From contig CAZGMC010000016.1 in NCBI GenBank assembly GCA_964526565.1, positions 1-53,410 on the forward strand: DNA of 53,410 nt. Reading direction: 5' to 3'. Shown here piece by piece: positions 23,409 to 31,815 of this stretch (positions within the stretch are counted from its first letter, which is position 1; every line of letters starts with the position of its first letter). The DNA is from CAZGMC01 sp964526565. GTDB taxonomy: Bacteria; Pseudomonadota; Alphaproteobacteria; DSM-16000; Inquilinaceae. The notes below the pieces were generated by a model, which saw nothing but the letters and a program-made list of their open reading frames with translations, was not told where the DNA came from and did not search any database. A program made the position numbers and the translations under genes.

Positions 23409-24737
23409 TCAATACAACCACCTTGTCCGGATCGTCCCCTCGACGGTGCGCAGGTCGTGGAGGATGGCCCTGCGGTCGAGCTCGTCCCCTGCCCTGCCCT
23501 CGGCGTCGACCACGACGTAGCCGATCTCGCCGTCGGTCTGCAGGTACTGGGCGGCGATGTTCAGGTCGCGGCCAGAGAACACCTCGGTCACCCGGCGCAG
23601 CACGCCGGGCACGTTGGCGTGGATGTGCATGAAGCGGATGCCGCCCGGCTTGGCCGGCAGCGAGACCTCGGGGAAATTCACCGCGCCGGTGGTGGTGCCG
23701 ACGTCGCTGTACTTGATCAGCTTGTCGGCGACCTCGGCGCCGATGTTGACCTGCGCCTCCTGGGTGCTGCCGCCGATGTGCGGCGTCAGGATGACGTTGT
23801 CGAGGCCGCGCAGCGGGCTGTCGAACGGGTCGTCATTGGTGGCGGGCTCGCGCGGGAAGACGTCGATCGCCGCCCCGGCCAGGTGCCCGGCGTGCAGCGC
23901 CGCGGCCAGCGCGTCGATGTCGACCACGCTGCCGCGCGCGGCGTTGAGCAGGTGGGCGCCGCGCTTCATGGCGCGGAGCTGCTCCGCGCGGATCATGTCG
24001 CGGGTCAGCGGCGTCTCCGGCACGTGCAAGGTGACCACGTCCGACGCCGCCAGCAGCTCGCCCAGCGAGCCGCACGCCGCGGCGTTGCCCAGCGCCATTT
24101 TCGGCTCGATGTCGTAATACAGCACGCGCATGCCCATGGCCTCGGCCAGGACCGACAGCTGCGAGCCGATGTGGCCGTAGCCGACGATGCCCAGCACCTT
24201 GCCGCGCAGCTCGTAGGCGCCCCTGGCGGTCTTCTTCCAGACGCCGGCGTGCGCCGCCACGGACTTTTCATGGGCGCCGCGCAGCAGCATGATGATCTCG
24301 CCGATGACCAGCTCGGCCACCGAGCGGGTGTTGGAATACGGCGCGTTGAACACCGGAATGCCGGCACGCCGCGCCGCGCCCAGATCGACCTGGTTGGTGC
24401 CGATGCAGAAGCAGCCGATGGTGAACAGCCGCCGCGCGCGCTCGATCACCCGTGCCGTGATCCGGGTGCGCGAGCGGATGCCGACGACATGGGCATCGGC
24501 GACCCGCTCGATCAGCTCGGCCTCGTCCAGCGCCTCGGGCAGCGATTCGACATTGTCATAGCCGGCGCGGCGCAGCTCCTCGACCGCGCTGGCGTGCACG
24601 CCTTCCAGCAGCACGACGCGGATCGCCGGCTTGGGCAGCGAGAAGCGGGGCGGCGCGGTTGCGGTTCGGTCAGGCACGGTCTGGTCGGGCACGGTCTCGA
24701 TCCCTGGGCAGTTCGGCACGGGCCGCGACCCTAGCAT
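23409..24737 (-). CDS. serA: D-3-phosphoglycerate dehydrogenase with ACT domain
   Basis: First enzyme of serine biosynthesis, oxidising 3-phosphoglycerate with NAD+. The protein resembles the short E. coli-type SerA. It has substrate and catalytic segments VVGIRSRTRITARVI, CIGTNQVDL and NTRSVAELVIGE. The NAD-binding motif is LGIVGYGHIGSQ, and the catalytic His is in TPHIGGSTQEAQ. A C-terminal ACT domain (MHIHANVPGVLRRVTEVFSG) would sense serine. The core begins around FSLPKPAIRVVLLEGVH. The ATG at 24737 adds about 36 low-complexity residues, so a GTG nearer the core could be the true start. The gene faces the lower-GC cassette on its left. Confidence 0.93.
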   Translation of the reverse strand: MLGSRPVPNCPGIETVPDQTVPDRTATAPPRFSLPKPAIRVVLLEGVHASAVEELRRAGYDNVESLPEALDEAELIERVADAHVVGIRSRTRITARVIERARRLFTIGCFCIGTNQVDLGAARRAGIPVFNAPYSNTRSVAELVIGEIIMLLRGAHEKSVAAHAGVWKKTARGAYELRGKVLGIVGYGHIGSQLSVLAEAMGMRVLYYDIEPKMALGNAAACGSLGELLAASDVVTLHVPETPLTRDMIRAEQLRAMKRGAHLLNAARGSVVDIDALAAALHAGHLAGAAIDVFPREPATNDDPFDSPLRGLDNVILTPHIGGSTQEAQVNIGAEVADKLIKYSDVGTTTGAVNFPEVSLPAKPGGIRFMHIHANVPGVLRRVTEVFSGRDLNIAAQYLQTDGEIGYVVVDAEGRAGDELDRRAILHDLRTVEGTIRTRWLY

Positions 24738-25005
24738 GGCGCCGCGCCGGGAGGGCACCCGAAACGGGGATGAGTGGTCTGGACGGTGCATTGCCGTGGT
24801 CGGCCCGAGCGTCAGCGAAGCCCGACGTACGGCTCCACCACCGGCGCGACAGCGGTGCCGCTGTCCCTTCAGAGACATTGCAACCTAGGACCATTATCCT
24901 TTACCCTGAGCGCGACAGACGCGACCGGGCCCCCGTCCGTCAAGGCCCGCGACAGCACAGGGTGCAACACCATGAGACCCGTTGCAGACGGTGCATCAGC
25001 CAGAA

Positions 25006-25803
25006 ATGGCCATGGCCGGCACTGATTCCTCGCGGCAAGCGGCAGGCGGCGGCGGGCCGGTGGTGATCCTGGTGGCGCCGCAGCTCGGCGAGAACATCGG
25101 GACGGCGGCGCGGGCGATGCTCAATTGCGGGCTGACCGGGCTCAGGCTGGTGCGGCCGCGCGATGCCTGGCCGAACCCGAAGGCGCGGGCGGCGGCGGCC
25201 GGGGCCGACGCGGTGATCGACGGCGCCCAGGTCCACGACACCCTCGAGGAGGCGATCGCCGATCTGCAGCACGTCTATGCCACCACCGTCCGGCCGCGCG
25301 GCATGGTCAAGCGGGTGCTGACGCCGCGCGCCGCCGCCGCCGAGATGCGCGGGCGGGTCGCCGCCGGGGCGCGGGTCGGCGTGCTGTTCGGGCCGGAGCG
25401 GGCCGGGCTGGAGAACGACGACGTGGCGCTGGCCGAGGCGGTCATCACCGTGCCGCTCAACCCGGCGTTCGCCTCTCTGAACCTGGCGCAGGCGGTGCTC
25501 GTGGTCGCCTACGAATGGTTTCAGAGCGGCAGCGGCGAGCCGCCGCGCGCCCTGGACTACGGCCCGACCGCCCGCGCCGCCCGTCAGGACGCCCTGCTGC
25601 GCCTCTACGCCCACCTGGAGCAGGAGCTGGACGCGGCCGATTTCTTCACGGTCCCCGACAAGCGCCCGAGCATGGTCCGCAACATCCGCGCCATCCTGGC
25701 TCGTGCCGACCTGTCCGACCAGGAGGTCCGCACTTTGCATGGCATCGTCACCGCGCTGTCCGGCCGGCGCCTAGGGGGGAAGGCGCGGGGCAGGAAGGAG
25801 TGA
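25006..25803 (+). CDS. trmJ: tRNA (cytidine/uridine-2'-O-)-methyltransferase TrmJ-like
   Basis: A SPOUT-class (TrmH group 1) methyltransferase that modifies the 2'-hydroxyl of nucleotide 32 in some tRNAs. The knotted-fold motifs are present in order: VVILVAPQLGENIGTAARAM with the catalytic Arg, GVLFGPERAGLENDD, and VPLNPAFASLNLAQAVLVVAY. The C-terminal extension, including LLRLYAHLEQELDAADFF and KRPSMVRNIRAILARADL, is typical of TrmJ. Nearby start codons at 24982 (TTG), 25006 and 25012 cannot be separated by eye, since no clear ribosome site is visible. It is divergent from serA. Confidence 0.9.
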   Translation: MAMAGTDSSRQAAGGGGPVVILVAPQLGENIGTAARAMLNCGLTGLRLVRPRDAWPNPKARAAAAGADAVIDGAQVHDTLEEAIADLQHVYATTVRPRGMVKRVLTPRAAAAEMRGRVAAGARVGVLFGPERAGLENDDVALAEAVITVPLNPAFASLNLAQAVLVVAYEWFQSGSGEPPRALDYGPTARAARQDALLRLYAHLEQELDAADFFTVPDKRPSMVRNIRAILARADLSDQEVRTLHGIVTALSGRRLGGKARGRKE

Positions 25804-25821
25804 GGCGAAATTCGTGAGCAC

Positions 25822-26148
25822 ATGGCCCGCTCCGTCATTTTCATTGAAGCGTCGCCCGCTGCAAACCTGCCGCCGATCACCCTTTATGCTGATACGTGGC
25901 AGGATCATATCCTGGTCAACCACCCTGAGATGGCGCACAAGTTGGAGACTGTCCGGGAAATCGTGCGCAACCCGACGCTGGTTTGCCAAAGCGCGACGGA
26001 ATCAGGCAGGGCCTTGTTCATGAGCAGCGCCATGACTAGCCGCCGTGGCAGCCCGTTGGTTGTCGCTGTGGATGCCCGTGACGGAACAGTCTGTACAGCG
26101 TATTATTGCCACAACTTCAGGCGAGGACCAACGATATGGAGCCGGTAG
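25822..26148 (+). CDS. Small PBECR-like nuclease-fold protein, putative toxin
   Basis: A 108-residue protein with the pattern TWQDHILVNHPEMAHKLETV, then IVRNPTLVCQSATESGRALF, and RRGSPLVVAVDARDG followed by VCTAYYCHNF. The order His-rich helix, helix, strand pair, then AYY resembles the PBECR (barnase/EndoU/colicin E5-like) families seen in toxin and phage proteins. I am not certain of the subfamily. The gene overlaps the DUF2283 gene by 13 bases, the usual arrangement for a toxin-antitoxin-type pair. It starts 18 bases after trmJ. Confidence 0.6.
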   Translation: MARSVIFIEASPAANLPPITLYADTWQDHILVNHPEMAHKLETVREIVRNPTLVCQSATESGRALFMSSAMTSRRGSPLVVAVDARDGTVCTAYYCHNFRRGPTIWSR

Positions 26149-26453
26149 AACGCCAAGATGACGCCTTAGCGGACGCGAGGCCTGCACATTTGACGGCGGA
26201 CTATGATCGCCGCGCCGATGTCCTGTACGTGCGGGTTGGCGATGCCCGGCCTGCCGAGGTAGAAGAGCGACCCGACGGTGTGCTCCTGCGCTTCGCTTTG
26301 GACGACGATGCGCCGTGCGGTGTGACAGTCATGGGCCTGCACAAGAATCGCTGGTTTGAGCACCGTGCGGACCTTGCCCGGAGTGTCGCGAGCTTCCTCG
26401 GTGAGCCGGAGGATGTAGCGGCACGGGCCATTGCGGATGCCCTCAACGGATAG
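26136..26453 (+). CDS. DUF2283 protein, putative antitoxin partner
   Basis: A 105-residue protein whose core, LTADYDRRADVLYVRVGDAR, then PAEVEERPDGVLLRFALDDD and GVTVMGLHK, is the DUF2283 signature. This family is regularly encoded just after small RNase-like or DUF4258-like proteins and is thought to act as the antidote. Its ATG lies inside the preceding gene, so translation is coupled. The C-terminal tail (LGEPEDVAARAIADALNG) is an extra helix. Function is inferred from pairing. Confidence 0.75.
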   Translation: MEPVERQDDALADARPAHLTADYDRRADVLYVRVGDARPAEVEERPDGVLLRFALDDDAPCGVTVMGLHKNRWFEHRADLARSVASFLGEPEDVAARAIADALNG

Positions 26454-26767
26454 ACGAACAGCGCTGCCTCAATGGCGGACTATTGTTTTCGGTATCCTCT
26501 CCGCCCGACGCCCGCTGCTGGCCGCGCTCGGCAAGCGCCTGGCCCTGGACCTGAGCGACGCGGCGTAAGCCGCGCGGCGGCCGGAAGGTTGATTCCCGCC
26601 GGATTATCCTTATAGTCCCGTCATTCTCGAAAACGCGGGCCCGGTGACGGCGGTCTTCCGCCGGCAAGCCGTCGCCCCGTTCGCCGTGCACACTCCTGCC
26701 GGCGGACCTATCGGGACACGACGGCGGGCCGGACCCGCCGGACAGGAACAAAGAAACAGGACCAGAG
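26454..26767 (+). other. Intergenic region and leader upstream of rpsD
   Basis: About 310 bases with no gene I can support. A short open stretch ending at a TAA near 26567 (about 20 codons, ending ALDLSDAA) could be a fragment of a lost gene but is too short to place. The rest should hold the rpsD promoter and leader. I see no confident regulatory structure. Confidence 0.4.
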
Positions 26768-27382
26768 ATGAGCAAACGCGCAGGCTCGAAGTACAAGATC
26801 AACCGCCGCCTCGGCGTGAACCTGTGGGGCCGCGGCAAGAGCCCGATCAACCGCCGCGACTACCCGCCCGGCCAGCACGGCCAGCGCCGCCGCAAGCCGA
26901 CCGACTTCGGCAACCAGTTGATGGCCAAGCAGAAGCTGAAGGGCTACTACGGCAACCTGGGCGAGAAGCAGTTCCACCGCCTGTACGTCGAGGCGGTGCG
27001 GCGCAAGGGCGACACCGGCGAGAACCTGATCCAGCTGCTGGAGCGCCGGCTCGACGCCGTGGTCTACCGCCTCAAGTTCGTGCCGACCGTGTTCGCCGCC
27101 CGCCAGATCGTCAACCACGGCCACGTCCGGGTCAACGGCAAGCGGGTCAACATCCCCTCCTACCAGGTGCGCGACGGCGATGTGATCGAGCTCGTCGAGA
27201 AGGCGCGCGACTTCCCGATCGTGCTGGAAGGCACGAGTTCCGGCGAGCGCGACGTGCCGGATTACCTGGAGGTCGACCACGGCAAGCTGCGCGGCACCTT
27301 CGTGCGCGCCCCGGCCTACCAGGAGGTGCCGTACCCGGTGCAGATGGAACCCAACCTGGTCATCGAGTTCTATTCGCGCTGA
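26768..27382 (+). CDS. rpsD: 30S ribosomal protein S4
   Basis: Primary 16S rRNA-binding protein that nucleates 30S assembly. The 204 residues show the N-terminal S4 signature (SKYKINRRLGVNLWGRGKSP), the central KQFHRLYVEAVRRKGDTGEN, and an S4 RNA-binding domain from about residue 95 (LDAVVYRLKFVPTVFAARQI, VNHGHVRVNGKRVNIPSYQV). The C-terminus EPNLVIEFYSR is canonical. The zinc-binding Cys residues of some S4 forms are absent, as is normal in alphaproteobacteria. It is a stand-alone gene with its own terminator-like hairpin downstream. Confidence 0.98.
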   Translation: MSKRAGSKYKINRRLGVNLWGRGKSPINRRDYPPGQHGQRRRKPTDFGNQLMAKQKLKGYYGNLGEKQFHRLYVEAVRRKGDTGENLIQLLERRLDAVVYRLKFVPTVFAARQIVNHGHVRVNGKRVNIPSYQVRDGDVIELVEKARDFPIVLEGTSSGERDVPDYLEVDHGKLRGTFVRAPAYQEVPYPVQMEPNLVIEFYSR

Positions 27383-27408
27383 CGCCGGCCGGCGCGCCGG
27401 CCCCGGCC

Positions 27409-27498
27409 GGCCGCCACGGTCCAAGTCAGGAGCGCCGGCCCCGAACCGGCCGCCACGGTCCAAGTCAGGAGCGCCGGCCCCGAACCGGCCGCCACGGC
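27409..27498. repeat. 39-bp tandem repeat downstream of rpsD
   Basis: Two exact 39-bp units beginning GGCCGCCACGGTCCAAGTCA (27409 and 27448), followed by a partial third from 27487 that fades after GGCCGCCACGG. It lies between the rpsD stop and its terminator hairpin. Confidence 0.95.
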
Positions 27499-27509
27499 CC
27501 GAGACCGGC

Positions 27510-27542
27510 AACGCCGCCGCCCGTTCATGGGTCGGCGGCGTT
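27510..27542 (+). terminator. Terminator-like hairpin after rpsD
   Basis: A perfect 10-bp inverted repeat, AACGCCGCCG / CGGCGGCGTT, around a 13-base loop, followed by CGCGTTTG. The T tract is weak. It is the only strong stem between rpsD and the next gene. Confidence 0.6.
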
Positions 27543-27672
27543 CGCGTTTGTGGCGTCCTGCCGCTGGCCCAGCGATTTCATGGTGCGTCCACCATCCCTG
27601 CTCTACCCTGCGTCGTGACAGCCGGCCGAACATCGGCGCGGCCGGGCAAGCATCGACGGGAGCAACGGCGCC

Positions 27673-28492
27673 ATGGCCTTCGAGCAGGTTTCGCCGCGCC
27701 AGGGCATGCTCCTGGTCGCCGCCGGGGCGGCGCTGTGGGGCACCGGAGGTGTGGCCGCCAAGGCGCTGTTCGAGTTGGCGGGCATTTGGCCGCTGGCGGT
27801 CGGGTTCTTTCGGCTGGCGCTGTCGGTGCCGGCGCTGCTGGTGCTGGGCTGGGCGCTGTACGGTCCGGCCATCCTGCGCGCCGCCGCGCCGCGGCTGTGG
27901 GTGCTGGGCGTGCTCAGCGCGTCGATGGCGCTCTACCAGGTGTTCTTCTATGCGGCGGTGGCGCTGGCCGGGACGGTGCTGCTGGTCGGCTTTCCGGACC
28001 AGGCGGGGGACGGGCGCCGCGCCGTCGTGATCGGTGCGGCGCTGGCGCTCGGCTCGGGCCTCATGTATGCGATCGTCACACGGACCGGCCGCGCCCTGGC
28101 CGACCACTATCACCCCTACCAGCTCATCGTCGTCGGGTTCGGCGGCGGCGCCGCCATGCTGCTGCCGTTCGTGCTGTGGCAGGGCTTCGCCATGACCCAC
28201 ACAGTGCCGGGCTGGCTGCTGCTGCTCCATCTGGGCCTGGGTGCCGACGGCGCTCGCCTACGTCCTGTTCTTCCACGGCATGCGTGCCACGCCGGCGACG
28301 GTGGCCAGCATCCTGTCGCTGGTTGAGCCGCTGACGGCGGTGTCCCTTGCCTGGGTGATCTTCGGGGAGCGGCTCGGGCCGCTCGGTCTGGTCGGCGGGG
28401 CACTGCTGCTGAGCGCCCTGCTGATCCTGTACAGGAGCGGCCGCAGCAAGACCGTGGTGCCGGCCGGCCGCATGCGCCTGCCGCCGGCCTGA
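27673..28492 (+). pseudogene. EamA-family transporter, decayed (internal deletion plus frameshift)
   Basis: From ATG 27673 the frame starts like a DMT transporter (AAGAALWGTGGVAAKALFELAG) and reads well to HLGLG near 28229. The family sequence then jumps frame: from 28230 a second frame gives VPTALAYVLFFHGMRATPAT and VEPLTAVSLAWVIFGERLGP, ending at 28492. One extra G in the run at 28226-28231 explains the shift; unrepaired, the first frame stops at 28326. In addition, YAAVALAG runs directly into TVLLVGF. About 40-45 residues normally lie between these, the fourth-fifth helix region with its conserved LGERL segment, so an internal in-frame deletion is likely. Two independent lesions make a sequencing error a less complete explanation. 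Confidence 0.82.
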
Positions 28493-28506
28493 CCGGCGGC
28501 ACCGGA

Positions 28507-28818
28507 TCAGCGGGTCTCGTTGGCCCGCCGCCGCGCCGCCACGGTGCCGGCGCCGATCAGCGCGAGACCCAGAATGGCCAGCGCCATCGTGTCATTGAGC
28601 CAAACGGCCGCGGCCCGCTCGGCACCAGCCGTCTCCGTGCCGGCAGTGCCGGCGCCGCCGTAGGCCTCGCCACCCTGCTCCGTCAGGCCAAGCCCGGCGG
28701 CGCCGACGGCATCAACGGCCCGCGTTGCACTGCTCAGCCCGCCGGCCGCGACCGGCCCGGCAAGGACGGCAACGACAGCGGCGGCCACAGCCGCCATGAG
28801 AATCGAACGATTCCACAT
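28507..28818 (-). CDS. Small exported protein with C-terminal membrane anchor
   Basis: A 103-residue protein. It has a signal peptide (MWNRSILMAAVAAAVVAVLA), a short Gly/Ala/Thr-rich middle and a C-terminal hydrophobic helix (TMALAILGLALIGAGTVAA) followed by RRRANETR. This tripartite tail resembles sorting-signal proteins, but no PEP or LPxTG-type motif precedes the helix. ATG 28818 follows an AGAGGTGATC ribosome site. No family or function recognised. Confidence 0.6.
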   Translation of the reverse strand: MWNRSILMAAVAAAVVAVLAGPVAAGGLSSATRAVDAVGAAGLGLTEQGGEAYGGAGTAGTETAGAERAAAVWLNDTMALAILGLALIGAGTVAARRRANETR

Positions 28819-29020
28819 TGATCACCTCTCGGCTTGAACATGGTCTTATGGCAATCAACTTCCATGCCAGGATCGGACCCCCTGCCCGTGGCCTGGAAAC
28901 CGGCACAGCCGCCGGGTTCGACCGTCGTTCGTCCTGCCATCGTACTCGCCATGAATGTTCGCTTGCGCCTGTCGTTCCCAGGATGCTTCGCAATATGCGA
29001 AAGCACTAGAGTCGAAAGCC

Positions 29021-29992
29021 TTATGCGGCCGTTTCCGAAGCGGGCGCGCGGCGGCTGCGGCGGTATGCCGCCATGGCATCGCTGGTGTAGAGCGCCAGGC
29101 CCAGCCAGATCGTGCAAAAGGTGACCAGATGGGCCGTGGTGAAGATTTCGCCGTAGACCCCGACGGCGAGCAGGAAATGCAGCGTCGGCGCCAGGTACTG
29201 CATCAGGCCGAGGCTCGACAGGGGCAGCCGCTCGGCCCCGATCAGGAACAGGATCAGCGGCACGCTGGTCACCGCCCCGGCCGCGACCAGCAACAGGGTC
29301 ATGGTCCACCCGCCAACCCAGAAGCTGCCTTGCCCCGAGACCGCCAGCCAAACGATGCAGCCGAGCGACAATGGGAACAGCAGCATGGTCTCGATCAGCA
29401 GGCCGGCCAGCGGATCGGTCCGCGCCCCCTTGCGGACCAGGGCATAGAAGCCGAACGAAAAGGCCAGCGTCAGCGACACCCATGGCACCGCGCCGTAGCC
29501 CACCACCAGGTTGCCGACCCCGGCCGCGGCAAGCAGCACCGCCGCAAGCTGCCGCCGGTTCAGGCGCTCCTTAAGGAACACCACGCCCAGCATCACGTTG
29601 ACCAGCGGGTTGATGAAATAGCCCAGACTGGCCTGCAGCAGGTGGTCGTGCGTGACGGCATAGATGAACACCAGCCAGTTGGTGCCGATCAGCGCCGTCG
29701 TCAGCACGTAGACGCGCAGCGCCCGCACCGTGCGGAACGCCGCCACCACAAGGGCCAACCGGCCGGTCGCCGCCACCAGCAGGCCCAGCATGACGACCGT
29801 CCAGACGACGCGCTGGGCGACGATCTCCAGCGGCCCGGCGCCGGCAACAGCCTTGAAGTACACCGGCGCGATGCCCCAGATGAGAAAGGCGCCGAACGCC
29901 GACATCAGACCGACGGTGGTGCGGCTGGGCATCCGATGCCGCCCCTGCGGCAGGGCGTCGCCCGGGCCGGAACCGGGTCCGGCGGTGGTCAT
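29021..29992 (-). CDS. rarD: RarD-type EamA transporter
   Basis: A ten-helix inner-membrane protein of about 323 residues. RarD hallmarks are present: FLIWGIAPVYFKAVAGAGPL at helix one, IGTNWLVFIYAVTHDHLLQA followed by SLGYFINPLVNVMLG, and LPLSSLGLMQYLAPTLHFLL. RarD is named for chloramphenicol sensitivity, but the transported substrate is not established. The start is either ATG 29992 or ATG 29932 (MPSRTTVGLMSAFGAFLIW); the shorter form begins closer to helix one. Unlike the neighbouring EamA gene at 27673, it is intact. Confidence 0.9.
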   Translation of the reverse strand: MTTAGPGSGPGDALPQGRHRMPSRTTVGLMSAFGAFLIWGIAPVYFKAVAGAGPLEIVAQRVVWTVVMLGLLVAATGRLALVVAAFRTVRALRVYVLTTALIGTNWLVFIYAVTHDHLLQASLGYFINPLVNVMLGVVFLKERLNRRQLAAVLLAAAGVGNLVVGYGAVPWVSLTLAFSFGFYALVRKGARTDPLAGLLIETMLLFPLSLGCIVWLAVSGQGSFWVGGWTMTLLLVAAGAVTSVPLILFLIGAERLPLSSLGLMQYLAPTLHFLLAVGVYGEIFTTAHLVTFCTIWLGLALYTSDAMAAYRRSRRAPASETAA

Positions 29993-30099
29993 GGGACGGG
30001 TGTCACGGAAGGAACCATGGCGGTGCACCGTAGAGGCCGCACCGCAGCGCGGCAAGCGGTGCAGCCACGGCCCGGCCGGCGGCAGCGAGCGAGGCAGGC

Positions 30100-31017
30100 A
30101 TGCAGCAGCAGACGGCGCAGCGGCGCCACACGATCCTGATCACCGGGGGCACCGCCGGCATCGGCCTGGAGACAGCCCGCCAGCTCGTCCGTCGCGGCCA
30201 CGAGGTGATCCTGGTCGGCCGCGACCCCCGGCGCGGCGGTGACGCCGTCGCCGACCTGCGCCGCGAGCCGGGCAATCCCGCCGTCGACTTCGTACAGGCC
30301 GACCTGTCTGTGCAGCACCAGGTCCGCGCCCTGGCGGCGGAGGTGGAGCGGCGCTGGCCCGGCCTGGATGTGCTGGTCAACAACGCCGGCGGCATGTTCG
30401 GCCGCTATCGGGAGAGCCCCGACGGCATCGAGATGACCTTTGCCCTCAACCATCTGTCCTACGTCCTGCTGACGCTGCTGCTGCTCGACCGGCTCAAGGC
30501 CAACGCGCCGGCGCGCATCGTCAACGTGGCGTCGGACGCGCACCGCAATGCCAAGGCGGACTTCGCGGACGCTGACAAGCCACACAGCTATACCGGCTGG
30601 CGCGCCTATGCCCGATCCAAGCTGGCCAACATCCTGTTCACCTGCGAGCTGGCACGGCGGCTGGAGGGCACGGGCGTGACGGCCAACTGCCTGCACCCCG
30701 GCTTCGTCGGCACCTCGATCGGCGAGGCCAACGCCTTCCTGCCGGGCGTCCTGTGGCGCGTGATCAAGCTGTTCGGCCGCGATCCGGCCCGTGCCGCGCA
30801 CACCCCGGTCTACCTGGCCTGCTCGCCGGAGGTGGAGGGCGTGTCCGGCCAGTACTTCGAGGACTGCCGGCCGGCGCGCTCGTCGGCCGCCTCGCACGAC
30901 GGGGAGGCGGCACGCCGGCTGTGGGACAGGAGCCTGGATCTGGTCGGCCTGCCCGCCACCGGCGAGCCAGCCACGACGGATGGCCACGGCGACCGGAAGG
31001 CAACCCATGCCCGTTGA
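30100..31017 (+). CDS. Short-chain dehydrogenase/reductase, retinol-dehydrogenase-like
   Basis: A 305-residue classical SDR. The NAD(P)-binding motif TGGTAGIG, the NNAGG motif, the conserved Asn in FALNHLSYVLLTLLL, and catalytic Ser (NVASDA), Tyr and Lys (YARSK) are all present. CLHPGFVGTSI follows. The wide active-site pattern and C-terminal length resemble retinol dehydrogenase and WWOX-like SDRs that act on lipophilic substrates. The substrate is unknown. Its end overlaps the esterase start by 11 bases, so the two are likely co-translated. Confidence 0.9.
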   Translation: MQQQTAQRRHTILITGGTAGIGLETARQLVRRGHEVILVGRDPRRGGDAVADLRREPGNPAVDFVQADLSVQHQVRALAAEVERRWPGLDVLVNNAGGMFGRYRESPDGIEMTFALNHLSYVLLTLLLLDRLKANAPARIVNVASDAHRNAKADFADADKPHSYTGWRAYARSKLANILFTCELARRLEGTGVTANCLHPGFVGTSIGEANAFLPGVLWRVIKLFGRDPARAAHTPVYLACSPEVEGVSGQYFEDCRPARSSAASHDGEAARRLWDRSLDLVGLPATGEPATTDGHGDRKATHAR

Positions 31018-31780
31018 ACTGGCCTGGCGCGAGGTCGGGGACGGTCCGCCGCTCGTCATCCTGCACGGCCTGTTCGGGTCGTCGCGCAACTGGAAGAGCA
31101 TTGCCGAAGCGCTGGCCGACTCTCATCGCGTGTTTGCCGTCGACCTGCGTAATCATGGTGACTCCGGCTGGGCCGGCGGGATGGGCTATGACCTGCTGGC
31201 CGAGGACGTGGCCGCCTTCCTGGACGCCCGCGGGCTGGACAGCGCGGCGCTGGTCGGCCACAGCATGGGCGGCAAGGCGGCGATGATGCTGGCCCTGTGC
31301 GACCCGACGCGCGTCGATGCCCTGGTCGCCGTCGACATTGCGCCGGCGGCCTACACCGAGACCCTGATCGACTACATCCACGCCCTGCAGGACGTGGATG
31401 TGGGCCACGCCAGCCGCCGCGCCGAGGTCGACGAGGACCTGGAGGGCCTGATCCCCGACCCGCCGACGCGCACCTTCCTGCTGCAGAACCTGATGACCGG
31501 CGAGGACGGCCGAATGCGCTGGCGGGTCAACCTGGAAGCGCTCAATGCCGGGGTCAACGACCTGCACGACTTCCGGCCGCCGCCCGGCGCCATCTACAAC
31601 GGTCCGGCCCTGATCGTCGCCGGCGGCAATTCCGACTACATCCGCCCCGTCCACGGCGACGCCATCCGCGCCCTGTTCCCGCTGGCGGAAACGGTAACCA
31701 TCCCGGATGCCGGCCACCGCGTCCACGCCGAACGGCCCGAGGCGTTCGTCACGGCGCTGCGACGGTTCCTGGCCGGCTGA
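31007..31780 (+). CDS. Alpha/beta hydrolase, YbfF/ABHD11-like esterase
   Basis: A 257-residue alpha/beta hydrolase. The oxyanion region is LHGLFGSSRNWKSIA, the nucleophile elbow is GHSMGGKAAM with the catalytic Ser, and the catalytic His is in DAGHRVHAERPEAF. The GKxAM following the elbow is characteristic of the YbfF/ABHD11 group, short-chain acyl esterases. ATG 31007 lies within the SDR gene. The region upstream of that ATG in the same frame is antisense-like and rejected. Confidence 0.9.
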   Translation: MPVELAWREVGDGPPLVILHGLFGSSRNWKSIAEALADSHRVFAVDLRNHGDSGWAGGMGYDLLAEDVAAFLDARGLDSAALVGHSMGGKAAMMLALCDPTRVDALVAVDIAPAAYTETLIDYIHALQDVDVGHASRRAEVDEDLEGLIPDPPTRTFLLQNLMTGEDGRMRWRVNLEALNAGVNDLHDFRPPPGAIYNGPALIVAGGNSDYIRPVHGDAIRALFPLAETVTIPDAGHRVHAERPEAFVTALRRFLAG

Positions 31781-31815
31781 CCGGCGTGCGGCGGCCGGCT
31801 GCCGTCAGGCTGCGG

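Noticed and set aside
26480..26567. Short open stretch ending ALDLSDAA upstream of rpsD
   Set aside because: It reads like the last codons of a lost gene, but about 20 codons are too few to name or call.
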